From NCBI GenBank assembly GCA_951217055.1, contig OX578276.1, positions 31,953,505 through 32,017,504 on the forward strand: DNA of 64,000 nucleotides, in the 5' to 3' direction. The DNA comes from Gerris lacustris (Eukaryota > Arthropoda > Insecta > Hemiptera > Gerridae). Position numbers and translations under genes: made by a program. How positions within the stretch are numbered: position 1 is the stretch's first letter; each line of letters opens with the position of its first letter. Shown here one piece after another: positions 41,935 through 53,995 of the stretch. The notes under the pieces are model-generated. The model made no database searches, had not been told where the DNA came from, and worked only from the letters and a program-made list of their open reading frames with translations.

Positions 41935-43086
41935 TTAAAGTATCAATTTATCAAAATGCAACGAGCGCATACGGTTTAAATTAATTCGGGGCAATTTGCC
42001 GGCTACTTTCGATAAACCCTCCAAATTTCATAATAATCAATTGTGTACTTCTGAAGATATAGGTGTAAATAAATGTATGTGTGCATTGCATGTGGAAGAT
42101 AAAAAAAAATAGGCGCAGAAGCTTGAAACTTATTTGCGACCAAAATTTGCCTAATGTGACCTACCATTTAAATTTTCATGAAAATCGGAAGAGTAGTTTT
42201 TAAGATATGATGGTTCGCAAAAATGCGGTTTTGGAATTTTTATGTTTTTCTAACTGCAATATCTCGAAAACGGTTTGTTTCACTTTAAACATGCATAGGA
42301 CCTTTTTTGTGCAGAATTATGGAAAAAATATTTTTGATAAAACAATTCTCTTCAAAAAATTAACTGTTTTGCGAGAAAAGTTAAAAAAAGGAAATTTTAG
42401 ACTTTAAGGAGGAGGGAGGGGGACCTCCCCCCCCCCCCCCCCAAGTATGGGAACTTTACTGTTTCTTACTACTACACCCTTAAGAGTGTTTTCACAAAGT
42501 TTCAATACTTTATAAATTATTTTCTCTATTATTCCTCATTTTCCTGGACTAAATAGATTCACTGTTGACTCTATTAGCAGCTTTTCTTACTACACGCATC
42601 CGCTATTTCCGCTTTTTTACACCTCCTGCATTAGAGTTGCTATGACATATTATACATCGAATTATAGGTAATAAAATAAGCTACACGTTTTATTTCACCA
42701 CATTTTTAGTGCCGACCCCGTGGAAAAAAGTTATTATCAAAATTGTTCAGAGTAGAAAAAAGAAAAGTCGATTTTTTACCATATTTTATAACTTTTGGTA
42801 CATTTTTACTGCAAAAAGCATATTGCTATGGGTATCAAATTAAAGAAGGCAGTGTATAGAAGACTTTAAAAAACACCGCATATCGTTATCACTCTTTGTT
42901 CCGGAGATATTGGCGTTACAGTGAATAGGCCAAATTTGGGTCTTCAATAGGGGGTGGTGGGGGAAGCAAGCGGTGGCACTCGATATGATAATATGGAAAA
43001 TCCTTCTCTAACACCTTCTAAACGATGGCGTAAAGAAAGTTTAGTATTTAATTTTTCCCCCCTTTTTTGCTTATTTGTACTGGCCT
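41935..43086 (-). repeat. Long inverted repeat, right arm
   Basis: Inverted copy of 39453-40620. Differences are mostly single bases and homopolymer lengths, so the arms are of similar age or are kept alike by gene conversion. Confidence 0.85.
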
Positions 43087-43224
43087 ACTATTTAAACACC
43101 ACATGTAAACTAATTACTAAACGTGCAAACTATGTTGCCGTAATCATCGAAATAATAAATGCATATTATAAGGTTACATCAGTACCAAAACAAACCGCAG
43201 TTATAAAAATATTGATTGTTACTA

Positions 43225-43425
43225 ATTGAACAGCTGACGCTGAGAACTACCAGCGCTTCCTGCACGCCGCGCCGCGGCCAGGAAGCGGCCACTTCTCGAA
43301 CTAGCGGCGGCCCTGTAAAGATAAAGCATGCATTTTTACAGGCTCCAGGGCTGTAAAATGGAACTTTACCGGCCGCTCAGGAGAGGAATGTTTACAAGTG
43401 GTGGGCGATAAATTTATTTACACCT
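43225..43425. other. Short GC-rich island
   Basis: CGCCGCGCCGCGGCC and GCGGCGGCC within otherwise AT-rich DNA, flanked by GGGCTGTAAA-like words. No gene recognised; possibly a MITE end or foreign insertion. Confidence 0.35.
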
Positions 43426-43429
43426 ATAG

Positions 43430-43710
43430 CATCATAAGTACTTATCTGATGAAACTTTTATAGTTTATCGGAAGTAACCCGCAGATTAATTTTAACCGTC
43501 GACCCTCTTTGCATTTGCTCAATTGATACTTTAATTAATGTAATAAGTCAAATCAATTTTTACAAATTAAAAAAAAACGAGGGAAAATATTAATCAATTT
43601 TTTTTTTTTTTTTTTTACAACAAGAATATGTAAAAGCATAAAATCATTAAATTATACGAAACAGGACACGAGGAAGCTATGTGCCACACTAATTGTCAGT
43701 CTAAGGGTCC
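43430..43710 (+). repeat. Dispersed repeat B, 3' fragment
   Basis: TTTACACCTATAGC, CGCAGATTAATTTTAACC and TGCCACACTAATTGTCAG match the end of repeat B copies at 4000-4140 and 41640-41930. Confidence 0.65.
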
Positions 43711-43854
43711 TACTAATATTGATATAAAATGAATATTAATATTAATAATGAAATACCTTTTTAAGAAAACAAAAATAAATAAAACCATAATAACTATTAT
43801 GGGCTAACAACTATTTTATGACAGCGGGATTTCCTGGTGATAAATTACTATAAT

Positions 43855-44245
43855 CATGGTTTGTTCCGAGAGAGGGAAATGGTCCGAGCCTTCATAGATA
43901 GATCTGCCACTCTTCGCCAAACTAGATCTACTGTGCTTGGCCCGTTCCAAATCATGTTAGTGTAGTTTCCTGGCATATCCGTTAGTCTTTCTACCATTTA
44001 GTAGGACGAAGCAGTGACCTTCAAATAAACTGCATATTTCCCTCCCTCGCTTATAGGTAATTACGTCCAAATATGATCTAGTCCTGTATAGGTTGCCCTT
44101 GTTTTCTACGTCAGGTAACTAGTTGTTCAGTCCTCCTACTCTACAGTTAAAATCACCTCCAATAATGAAAATCTCGTCTCATTGTTCTCTAACATTATTA
44201 GTCAGACCAGTATCCAATAGTTCATACCATATAGAGGTTATTACG
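43855..44245 (-). pseudogene. LINE endonuclease relic
   Basis: Minus strand reads IGGDFNCRVGGLNN, then after a stop RSYLDVITYKRGREICSLFE, GHCFVLLNGRKTNGYAR and, in another frame, MIWNGPSTVDLVW. GDFN and LNGR-TNG with a following TVDL segment are the C-terminal half of an apurinic-type LINE endonuclease. Frameshifted, isolated from any RT. The subfamily is not determined. Confidence 0.55.
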
Positions 44246-44279
44246 ATTTAAGATTTTGCTCAGCTCAGCCGGTCGCTAG

Positions 44280-45105
44280 GGGTGGGTGCGTATCAGACAG
44301 AAAATTATAATAATGATACAGAAACAGGGTACTGGTTAGGATTAAAATAAATAACATCACAAACTGAATACTTAAGCACATCTACATTTTAATTGACTAT
44401 AAGATTTGCATAATAATGATAAATTCTTAAAACTAGGGAATAACAACTAGGGGAACTAGGGTTTGTACGATGGCGGTTAATAATAACTAAAGGAGTCAGT
44501 TAAGGGGTTAGTGGGGAAATATAGGAAGGTAAATAAATGAAATATATTAATAAGTTAAATGATTAAGTAAATAAATTAGGTAACAGCATAACGGGCTATA
44601 AATATAAATTATTTTCCTACAAGCTAGATAACAATATAAACTAGAAAACCCTACGGCGGGGATCCCCAATACAATATAAAATATCCCCAAAGCCTGGAGC
44701 TGGCGGTAGATTGGCAGGGTAATATCGGTCCAGCGCTGGAGTGAGGTGAAGGGTTGTTCGGCGGAGTCCTTGTCCCTCCAAGGGTCCCAGTCACAACTTG
44801 GGTCGACTCCCCGCGTACCTTATCTTCGAAATATATGTCCAGTGTGGGTCCCGAGTCGCAGCGTTGTATCCTGTCCTGGCAGAGAGTATGGGTCGCACTT
44901 CTCTCGATAGGTGCCGCACTTACTGGGTACTCGGTTCGTAATCCCACCCGGCGTCGTTGTTCGCTGGACACACTATCAAATACTACCTGACGTGCCTCAA
45001 AGAAGCGCAGAGGCCACCTGAAGGACTGTCTCTCAATCAGCTCGACCCTTGAACCACAAAATTGACCAGCAGACCTTCTATCTAGGTTAAACCTGGTCAC
45101 TGTTT
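44280..45105. other. No recognised gene; GC-richer block 44640-45100
   Basis: Long frames exist on both strands of the GC-richer part but neither shows a domain or splice context. It may be internal sequence of an LTR-like element together with the direct repeats at 45108 and 46314/47545. Confidence 0.3.
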
Positions 45106-45107
45106 TT

Positions 45108-45330
45108 GATCAAGAGTCAACCTAGAGATAACAACCTTAAACTGGCTCTGGCTTTCCCTATAGTCTTTTTATCTTCTAATAAATATATGAATCTACATAA
45201 AATTAAAAAAAATATATATATATTTAACAAAATAAAAGCGTTTATGAGCGGACGTAAATTCCACTCGTAACAAGGTGGCAAGCCTGGGTTAACAATGAAT
45301 ATTTCTCTCGATAGCATTAACAGGAGAGTC
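45108..45330. repeat. Direct repeat I, copy 1
   Basis: GATCAAGAGTCAACCTAGAG to CTCTCGATAGCATTAAC. A second copy is present as 46314-46351 plus 47545-47735, split by about 1.2 kb. Could be LTR-derived (similar copies in the same orientation), but no TG...CA ends or primer site were confirmed. Confidence 0.6.
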
Positions 45331-46313
45331 TACTCTAAGGGAAAGAGGAGAAGGTAAGTAGGGAAAGGTGAGGGATGGAACGATTAACGGATTTATGAAG
45401 GGAGTTTGCGGGGTAAGGATGACGACTACAATGGCATATCCTCGTTAGGAGCGTTTTTCAGTGTTTAATATGCCAAGTGCCTAAGTTGCGTCTGCTGGCA
45501 TCTTCTAGCAACGTATGTTATCATTTCGATAACATAACAAAACAATTAAAAATGTATGCACTCCCTAATAAAATATATAAACAAATAACAATTTAAAAAT
45601 ATGTGGAAGTAAACAGTGACTAAAAGGTAAGAATTTAAAATTTAAAATGAAGAAAAATATTCAGTTGACAATTTGTTAACTCTAGGATTCCCTGGAAAAC
45701 ATTGACAATAATTTAAAACAAAACACATTAGCAACAGCTAAATCTAATTTAATTTTAAATCAGACAAACTTGACAAGAAATAATAGACTAATAAATAATG
45801 ACCTAAAGAGAAAATTAAATTAATTAATAAAATAAGTATTTAACAGTTAAAGAAAAATTGACCAGAATCTACAAATCTCATCCAATAAATACACTTACAA
45901 TAATTATTGTAGCAAGTGTTCCTAGTACCTATTCTAAATTAATACACACGGAAAACTACACATCAGTAAATTTTAACAATAAAAATAAAGAATCTGTACT
46001 AGCTTGTCTACTCTTTGTCGGAATTTTGATTCAATAATCCCACCACGCACACAAGAGAAGGTACCAAACAAATCGTATCAAATTCAATTAAGATAAATCT
46101 TGATTACACTTCACTTTTCTTAGCCTCCTCGTCTTTAATATATAAAAAAGATGTGAGTGCAAGGAGACGAGGACATCTTGCAGAACGAGTTGTAAAGGAA
46201 AGTGTTAGCAGAAGTTTAAAGGTAAGATGATGAGCGGAATAAAATTTCTGTGTGGGATACTGGAATTGAACGGCCGCTAGGGGTCTCGGGAATAGTAGTA
46301 AAGGATGTTTTGG
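45331..46313. other. Intergenic, no gene seen
   Basis: AT-rich; a segment TGCCAAGTGCC...GCATCTTCTAGCAACG at 45468-45512 resembles LTR or satellite material but was not assigned. Confidence 0.3.
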
Positions 46314-46351
46314 ATCAAGAGTCCACCTAGAGATAACAACCTTAAAGGCTC

Positions 46352-46603
46352 CCACACACGACAGGTCCACCAGGCCGAACGGCCCCGCGCCACTCCAAAA
46401 CTCACCGTGTGTGGGGAAGCTCGGACGAGGCGGCGAGGCTCGGCAAGCTAGATTGGATTTCCAGCAAGGCCAAAATCCACCGCGGCGTGGCTTGCAGCCG
46501 TGGCTCGGCCTTCCCGTGTGTGGCCAATCGGAGGGGCGTATCCGCGCCAAAATAAGGGGGAGAAGCTACCGTTCTCGCCGTGTGTGTAGTATCCCTGACC
46601 AAA
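46352..46603. mobile_element. GC-rich MITE-like block with CCCACACACG ends
   Basis: Left GGCTCCCACACACGAC and right CCGTGTGTGTAGTATCCC are imperfect inverted repeats; further CCGTGTGTGG copies lie inside (about 46408 and 46518). Strongly GC-rich against its surroundings. No TSD confirmed. Confidence 0.5.
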
Positions 46604-47544
46604 AATCATTGTCATTAACTTATCAGACGTTGAAGTTAAAACATCAATCTCGTTTAGTCTCACCTTATTATTTACCAACCCTTTTTAGTTCCCTTTGTTA
46701 TTAGTTATAACCCCTTTTATTTGACTTCTATTTTAATTTCTCCGTTTGTCGTTTCTTTTATCTAACCCTTAATTATATAATATTTCCTTAAATTATTTAT
46801 TCCATTTTTTATTAGGTACTTTTAATTTTTTGTATTCCTTTTATAATCCTTAATTATTATTTAAAACCCTTTTATATTATTTCATATATCTATACTCAAC
46901 TGTCTATTAATTATAATATAGCTATTTATATTTAATATTTATTTAATATGAGTAGAAGAGATTTCTACACAGAAGTCATTGAGATGTACCGACTTCACCC
47001 TTGTCTGTGTAAAAGTATCCCTACTGGAAGCTTTTGTGATGGGGCATTGAACTGATTACATGTTTTTATAGTTATTATTAGTTATAGTTTTTTTGTAGTT
47101 TCGTCCTTTCTTAAGTATTTAGCTATGAGTATATAGGCTCGGGGAGAGTTAATGAAGCAAACTTAAATTAGTAAAACGTTGGTACCACGGAGGTAGATGA
47201 TTTTTCGATACACATAATACATAGAATTGAATAATAATTTTATTTCCACTTTACAATAATCATAATACATTAAAAAAGTAAAAAATAATAAAATAAAAAA
47301 TAAAAAATGAAGGTGAGAGCTCTCAATGGCACAAAAGAGCAATTTGTATAATATAAGCGCAATATTATATACATTATATTTATAATAATATAATATATTT
47401 ATATATATGTTGTTTTCGTGATTGTTCTTCATTATTCGCTAAAATGTTTAGAAAATATTTTATTTTTCAATTAAATTCCACATAACCACTTTTTTAATCC
47501 TAAAATAATAAAATCGTCAACAAAATGCATAGAGAGCAATGCAT
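46604..47544. other. AT-rich filler, no gene seen
   Basis: Poly-pyrimidine and TA-rich sequence; an ATAATAATTTTATTTCCAC stretch at about 47230 could be an inverted LINE tail. Confidence 0.3.
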
Positions 47545-47749
47545 AAACTGGCTCTGGCTTTCCCTATTCTTTTTATCTTCTAATAAATATATGAATCTAC
47601 ATAAAAATAAAAAAACAAACAAATATTTAACAAAATAAAAGCGTTTACGAGCGGACATAAATTCCACTCATAACAAGGTGGCAAGCCTGCGGGTTAAAAA
47701 TAAATATTTCCTACGATAACGTTAAAGGTGTGACTTAATCTTGCAAAAA

Positions 47750-48761
47750 TCCAAAATTAATTTTTTTTCATGACGGTCATATTTATTTCTGGGTTGACAA
47801 GAACAGCAAGTCCTGCACTGGCTCGGCCTTTGATTTTTTCCTTGATAGCTTCTCTTCGCTTGTTATCCAAGTTTCGCACAGACAGATAACATTCCACTGC
47901 AAAAAGTCATGACTATGATTTATGAAGTTTAGGTACCCATGGGAATTCCAAAAATTAATTGTAATTTTTTGGCCGTTGGGGCCGTATTCCCTACATCATT
48001 TCGTGTTCGGACGTTTTTTATGGCCTTGTCACTCTCTGGTTTGTTTTGAATTTTCATGCTGGTGAATTATAATGGCTGCATCTAATCCAGTCGAAGTATT
48101 GACTCTCTGTTTTGGTGTATAATACCTTGCAAATCATCAGTCATAAAGAACTTCTCACCGTCTATAAATAATTGATCATTGTTGACTCTAACTTTGCTCT
48201 AAGATTTGGACAAATTCTTTCCTTCAAGCCAAAAGTTTGGATCTTTTTCTCCTCACCGAAGCAGAATAGTCTTTCTGGACTAGTTTTTTACAGGCTCGTA
48301 GAATGTTACTGATGTCTTGGTCTCGTGGGAAGTGACCTAACACAGCCTTGTTGGTGCTTGGGTTTCGAAGGACAAAAACTCTATTTATGTCGGGCTCTGA
48401 TTCTAACTGTAATATTTTACTACAATTTTTTTCCCAAAGAGGGATACATTCCGAATTTTCAGTTGGTTTAACCCTCCAAAAAATTAGGTTGTTTTTTCTC
48501 CCTTTGTCTCCAGGGCTTCAAGTTTTCTTTCCAACTTCAGTACTTCAGTACTGCAGGACAACATTAGTTATAATTTCTTTTAATTCGGTTAGGTCCTCCT
48601 TGGTTGCAAGACGTTTTAGCTTTCTATCAAATAAAGCTTCGATAATAATTGCTGCTATATCCATTATCGATTTTTTACGAGCTGGCTTGCTTCGGGCCTA
48701 GGACGTTTACTCCAGTCGGATCTCGATTCTCGGGAGTCTCCCTTCATTCGCAGTACATATA
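47750..48761 (-). pseudogene. LINE relic: ORF1 and start of endonuclease
   Basis: Minus strand from 48670: ALFDRKLKRLATKEDLTELK (coiled coil), NNLIFWRVKP, SEPDINRVFVLRNPSTNKAV, DISNILRACKKLVQKDYSAS - an L1/RTE-type ORF1 with its RNA-binding core - then after several stops ITINFWNSHGYLNFINHSHD and NVICLCETWITSEE, the first endonuclease motifs of ORF2. Everything downstream is missing. A TIR element (48762-49505) sits in the 5' UTR. Confidence 0.6.
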
Positions 48762-49505
48762 CAGGGTGTATCAATTTCAGATGGCCATAGAAAAAGGGGT
48801 ATATCTACAGGTCATTTGGAGCAAAAAAGTTCATATAAGCTATAGTCCAATTCTCAACAGGGTAGGAGCTATAAGCGAAAATAGACTGTGTTAAAAACAA
48901 CCGACCTTTACCTTAAAAAACTGAAATAACTCAAAATATATTAATCTTGGAACAATGAATGAACAATCGTTGGAAAGAGCAGGAAATTTCCTATAAAATG
49001 GTGTATGTTTTAGTTGACTTGTTGCCTTTTTAGTGTGACCCAGAGCTGTTTGAAAACAAAAAAATAGATTTTTTTAAAAAATCTGAAAAACTTTGAGCCC
49101 ACTTATCGATATGACCCGAATGGGGGAAATGCGTACAAAGTTAGGAAAAGTTGGCGCTTTTAATAAGCTTTAAAACGATACCAAATACTTCACAATATTC
49201 CAACTCTAAGAGGGCGAACAAACCATCGTTGTAGAAGAAAACATGTCGTGCTTGCAGCTGGAGAAGGGCTAAGAAACGTGACATTATCAGCTGTGGCATC
49301 TTTGACAAAAAGATGCTGAATGTGCATTGTTCAAGGTGGCGGCCAGTTTTTTAAGGTAAAGGTCGGTTGTTTTTAACACAGTCTATTTTCGCTTATAGCT
49401 CCTACCCTGTTGAGAATTGGACTATAGCTTATATGAACTTTTTTGCTCCAAATGACCTGTAGATATACCCCTTTTTCTATGGTCATCTGAAATTGATACA
49501 CCCTG
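48762..49505. mobile_element. TA-flanked MITE with about 150-bp TIRs (CAGGGTGTATCAATTTC)
   Basis: CAGGGTGTATCAATTTCAGA at 48762 is inverted at 49505, with TA on each side. The TIRs continue to about 48915 and 49355 with only a few differences. Centre about 430 bp, non-coding. TA target points to Tc1/mariner-like mobilisation. Confidence 0.82.
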
Positions 49506-49509
49506 TATA

Positions 49510-49880
49510 TTGATTAGATTACATTTGACTATCGATTACCCCCTATTGTCAGTGGCGTTGTATCGACTTCCGCATAGAGCGGAAGAACTACTCCCAGTGG
49601 CGTCCGTTTAAGCTTCTTCAAAGTAAGTTTTAGGCCGGAAAATAGCCCATGTGATCCAATAAACGTTACAAGGAAATAAGGGCACAAATTATATAATATG
49701 ATGATCAACTTTTAATATGAAAATAAATTATTTACCTTGATTATTTCGATGAATAATAATACAATTAGAACGTAAGTGTCCAAAATGATTAATGTTGCAC
49801 AGTTTCAATTCACAAAACCACCGAAAAGTTATCAAAACTAATAACAATAACGGAGCTCGATATGAACACGTTTAAGCCAA
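49510..49880. other. Probable LINE 5' UTR and unassigned sequence
   Basis: Continues the context of the LINE relic on its 5' side; no coding sequence recognised. Confidence 0.3.
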
Positions 49881-49918
49881 GATGGTCACCCCTTTTTCTT
49901 CTGTTTTACCCGTTGGTT

Positions 49919-50098
49919 CTAAGTTATCACTCTGTTCTTGAATATTAACGCACTAATCCGTGTTATCACTCTATTCTTTATCATCATCCAAGTTTTCATG
50001 ATTAAAAAGTTCACTTGTAAGTTAATACTGTTATCTATATCGTAATTGTCACTTTTTTCTGAGTCCTGTTTCAACGGTGTAGACTTACAGCACCCCAT
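49919..50098 (-). pseudogene. Decayed third MGCC-family copy
   Basis: ATG at 50098 opens MGCCKSTPLKQDSEKSDNYD IDNSINLQ, almost identical to the first 29 residues of the 24136-25374 protein; then a deletion and frameshift near 50020 lead to an early stop at 49919. Downstream DNA still matches codons of the first 12-mers (GTTCTAAGTT, TTGAATATTA) to about 49880, where the duplication ends abruptly. The repeat-rich body is absent, so it is not functional as an MGCC-repeat protein. Confidence 0.7.
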
Positions 50099-50463
50099 TT
50101 TTAGTTTATTACACTTAAATGGCATTGCATTTATTCTTAACATTTACTTGTTATTCTAAAATTTTGTAATTCACAGTATGATTGCGGTAAATATCTGTTT
50201 AAGTCCTTAGATGCAAAAAGCTAATTCAACGTGAGGTGTATTTACTAACTAAACTTTAAATCTGATATTTTATTCTATAGTATTATCACCCTGGTATATC
50301 TATGTTATCATTTGAAGTCTTTTTAGCCATAGATATATTACTGTATCGTATCAAAAAACATAAACTGATAACTTCCCCTCCGCTAAATCCAAAAAAACAT
50401 AACCCTAGTATTTATTTATTTATCACTTGATAGCTTATCGCCATAATGCTTCATACTTATTAT

Positions 50464-50478
50464 TACACACATACACAC

Positions 50479-50532
<54 letters not shown>

Positions 50533-50540
50533 ACAACAGG
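50464..50540. repeat. (CA)n(CATA)n(TA)n microsatellite
   Basis: ACACACATACACACATACAT then TA units; equivalent to 25750-25842. Confidence 0.9.
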
Positions 50541-50640
50541 AAAAAATATCTACAACAGATAGATGTGTGTACAACAGGACGAATATCTTGAACGATATAT
50601 TTTCCTGTTGTAATTTACCAGAATCTTTGGATTGATTCAA

Positions 50641-50857
<217 letters not shown>

Positions 50858-51435
50858 GTATATTATAAGTTCTAATGTTCATTTTGTAGAACTCCATAAT
50901 AAGGTTTAAGGAATGGATTTACCTTTCTACGGAAAAGGGTTTCGTTGGTATCATGAACAGGAATATTTTATAAGGGGGGAGGGGGGGAGGGGGGCAAAAT
51001 GTTGAGGATTTTTGAAAAAATAGCATGAAAAATGAAACATGTTCCACACAAGTCTTATAAATTTTTGTAATCTACTCTTTAATACCTTTCATTTTATTTT
51101 GATACTCAACATGCCATATATGCATAAACTTTTATTAACACCCTTCTGCCATATTTGTTATCAAAATGCCGGCAAAAATGATAGTTACATATTATATTTC
51201 ACCTTTTTAAATCTCTTAAAATGATTTATAACATGTCATGTCAAAACTTTTTTTTATTCATTCGCCATATTGGCCGCCATCTTAAAAATATTAATAGTGA
51301 CATTTCCAAAAACTATGTAGTTGTTACAAATGCGCTGATGGTGCTCCTGTGGGTATAATTTAGTTCAAATTAATCAATTTTTACGCGATATTATTAGACA
51401 CAAGTCTCTGAAATGAAGAACTGACGCTTCTTTAA

Positions 51436-52660
51436 AATAGACTGCCAATTGGCGCGGCACATAGCTTCCTTGTATCCTATCACGTACTTTATTGATTTTA
51501 TACTTATAAAAGCCATTATTGTCTAATTTGTTTAATTATTTCCCACGTTTTTTTTATTCTGTCAAACTTGTTTGGATTTTTTACACAAATAAAAGTACCA
51601 ATTTAGCAAAAGTTAAAGAGTTCAGACCGTTCAAATTAATCTGTGGCTATCTGCGGGCTACTTTCGATAAACTATAAAAGTTTCATAAAAATCAGATAAG
51701 TACTTTTAAAGCTATAGATGTAAATAAATGTATGTTTGTGCGCATTTGGAAGAGAAATAAAATCGGTCCGAGACAACTCAGACAAACTTTCTCATATACG
51801 TGTTCATAATTATTTAGCCCAGTGTTTTCCATTTATTAGTTTTCGTATGTAAATTTAATTATTATTGAGCATTTCATTAAAATGTTTCATAAAAATAACT
51901 TCTCCCGGGCGGGGAATCGAACCCGGGCTCTCTCGGTCCGCGTTTTAAGCTTTTTTCTCAGGAACTAGATTTTTCCCGGGAAAACGGCTTATATCGTTGG
52001 ATTCGTATTTAAATGGACTATATTTTAGAATTTTTTAATCAAAATCGTCGGAACCGTTTTCGAGAAATAATTTTTTTTCACGTTTTTTCAGAGTTTTTGG
52101 GGGGTAGCGCCCCTAAATTTGGAGCTAAAATTCATTTCTCGATTTCGCCTCGGGGTATGATTTTTCTAAACATGCATGCCAAATTTCTTCAAAATCGGCC
52201 CAGTAGATTAGGCTCCAGGCGTCTGCACAGACGACAGACAGACGACAGACGACAGACGACAGACAGACATTTTTTAAAAACCACTTTTTTGGACTCAGGG
52301 GACCTCAAAACGTGTAAATCCATCAAAATCTCAAAATCGAATTTTCGCGCCATCACAATACTTTCTCTTTATATGAGAAAGTAAAAAATGAGAGTAGAAA
52401 GTTGAAACTTATATGGGATCAACAATGAGCTTGTTATGAACTACCATACAAATTTCATTAAAATTGGACGTTAAGTTTTTAAGATATATAGGTTCGCAAA
52501 AATTGAGGGACAGGCAGACACGGAACCAAAAATGTTCACTGATATCTGAAACGGATTTATGTCTTGGAATTTTTGAAATCGGAGACATAAAAATGTTTCG
52601 TTCTTCAGAAAGATCATGTAGCTTACGTTACCTTCGGTAAGCTCGGAAGCAAAATATAGG
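51436..52660 (-). repeat. Dispersed repeat B, inverted, with repeat C inserted
   Basis: Outer parts 51436-51770 and 52390-52660 are a complete inverted repeat B (AAAATAGACTGCCAATTGG ... TAAGCTCGGAAGCAAAATA). The middle is repeat C, which shows C moved into B. Confidence 0.7.
51770..52388 (+). repeat. Dispersed repeat C, fuller copy
   Basis: Contains CCCGGGCGGGGAATCGAACC (B box on the opposite strand), a GACGACAGACGACAGACGAC microsatellite at 52231-52262 and the tail CTTTCTCTTTATATGAGAAAG. ACTTTCTCATATA near the left side is an inverted partner of the tail. Confidence 0.65.
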
Positions 52661-53099
52661 TACTAGTAGAATGCTAAATCTTTATTCTTATTTGAAGTTA
52701 CAGCTTATTTAAAAGTTATTGAAAGGTGTAATATGACCCGGTTTGCTGGAGATCTCCGTATAACTACGGTTACTAATAAGAAAGTAAAGTAAAGGGGAAG
52801 AAGTAAGACGATATAAGGGCTGAAATTAAACTTAGGAAGCATTGGAAGTCCAAACAATACAAGGCATGACATTATATTACAGTACACCAGGTTCTTCCTT
52901 CTCTCTAGCTTAGTATGGCTTCCTTTTTACAAGCTCGCCTCCTTACCTTGTCTTAGACCTCTACATAATAAGAACTTACTCACAATACTATTATGGCCAA
53001 TAACAATAAAATCTAGGAACAAAAAAGTACTTAGACTTAGCTAGGGCTTCATTTTTATTTTGCGGCAATAAATTACTCCTTAATATCAATGTTATAATT
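52661..53099. other. Unassigned intergenic sequence
   Basis: No recognisable gene or repeat; short frames only. Confidence 0.3.
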
Positions 53100-53611
53100 T
53101 AAGCTAAGCTTAAGAAAAGCTTATTTCAATTGTACGTTAGACGATGTGTATGAAGTTTTATTAAAATCGTTAAGCCTAGTAGACACCAGTAGACACGTTG
53201 CGCAACGTGTCTATAGACGTTTTCTGAGACCGTCTATTGTCTAGGTCTAGCGTCCACACTTGTAGACACGTTGCGCAACATGGCTAAAGCCTTGTTCGCA
53301 CTTGGCAAGTAATTTAGTCGAGTGGCGAGTAATTTAGTAACCGAGCTAGTAGCAACTTACCAAAATCGTTCGCAGTTGGCGAGTAATTTAGTCGAGTGGC
53401 GAGTAGATTAGTAAATAAACGTATCCGAACAGCAAGATTTTAGTAAAGTAATTTAGTCACTTACTAAACTACTTGACTAAATACCCAATTCATTTTACTC
53501 TATTTTTTCGGGCGAGTAGAGCCTCTACCCACCCCGCATACTATCCACTAAGGAAGTGCGAAGTTGTAAAATCAGTTTATTTCATAAGTTGATATCTGCA
53601 GTACAACAAAT

Positions 53612-53806
53612 ATGTCACGATGGAATGAAGAGACAACGTTGAAGTTTGGTACGAACTACTTGCAACACGAGTGCCTGTGGGACTTTAAATCCCCGCTTTA
53701 TAAAAATAAACAAATCAAGGAATCTGCTTTTGTTAATATTGAAAAAAAAAAAAAATATACCTGGATTTGGTGAGAAGGAGATAAAATCAAAAATCAAAAA
53801 CATCAG
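53612..53806 (+). pseudogene. MADF-domain exon of the inner Harbinger element
   Basis: ATG at 53612: MSRWNEETTLKFGTNYLQHE, CLWDFKSPLYKNKQIKESAF, then, after a one-base slip in an A-run (about 53745), PGFGEKEIKSKIKNI and a consensus donor CAG|GTAAGA at 53806/53807. W at LWD, YKN and the KIKNLR-like end are MADF landmarks. Harbinger MADF proteins bind element DNA with the transposase. The frame break and missing further exons make it inactive. Confidence 0.6.
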
Positions 53807-53869
53807 GTAAGAGTTAACTGTTTTTATTAATATATAATAATTATAAATTCAATTTTTAAGTATTTGGTA

Positions 53870-53995
53870 GTATTCATACTACGGAAAGTTTAAATTTTAA
53901 TTTAAATCAAATTATAATTATTATTAACACTGGGAGACAGACAGAGAAAAATAGACTCTAGCGCCGGGACTTGAACCACGGGCCTCTACAAAATG
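53870..53995 (-). repeat. Fragment of the tRNA-like foldback family
   Basis: GGTAGTATTCATACTACGGA, AATTTAAATCAAATTA, GACAGACAGAGAAAAATA and GGGACTTGAACCACGGGCCT match 32950-33075. Confidence 0.7.

Larger units (their letters stand above)
46314..47735. repeat. Direct repeat I, copy 2, split by an insertion
   Basis: The first 38 bp (46314-46351) and the remainder (47545-47735) are continuous in copy 1. The insertion between them starts with GGCTCCCACACACGAC at 46352. Confidence 0.55.

Noticed and set aside
40151..42407. Near-identical 64-66-codon frames in the two arms of the inverted repeat
   Set aside because: The similarity follows the DNA inversion and also covers non-coding parts; composition is that of dispersed repeats.
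44651..45100. 149-codon minus-strand frame and 78-codon plus-strand frame
   Set aside because: Both strands are open because of GC-richer composition; no domain, splice or start context favours either.
46104..46704. Overlapping frames on both strands in a GC-rich block
   Set aside because: Block is a MITE-like repeat with inverted CCCACACACG ends; frames overlap in several phases.
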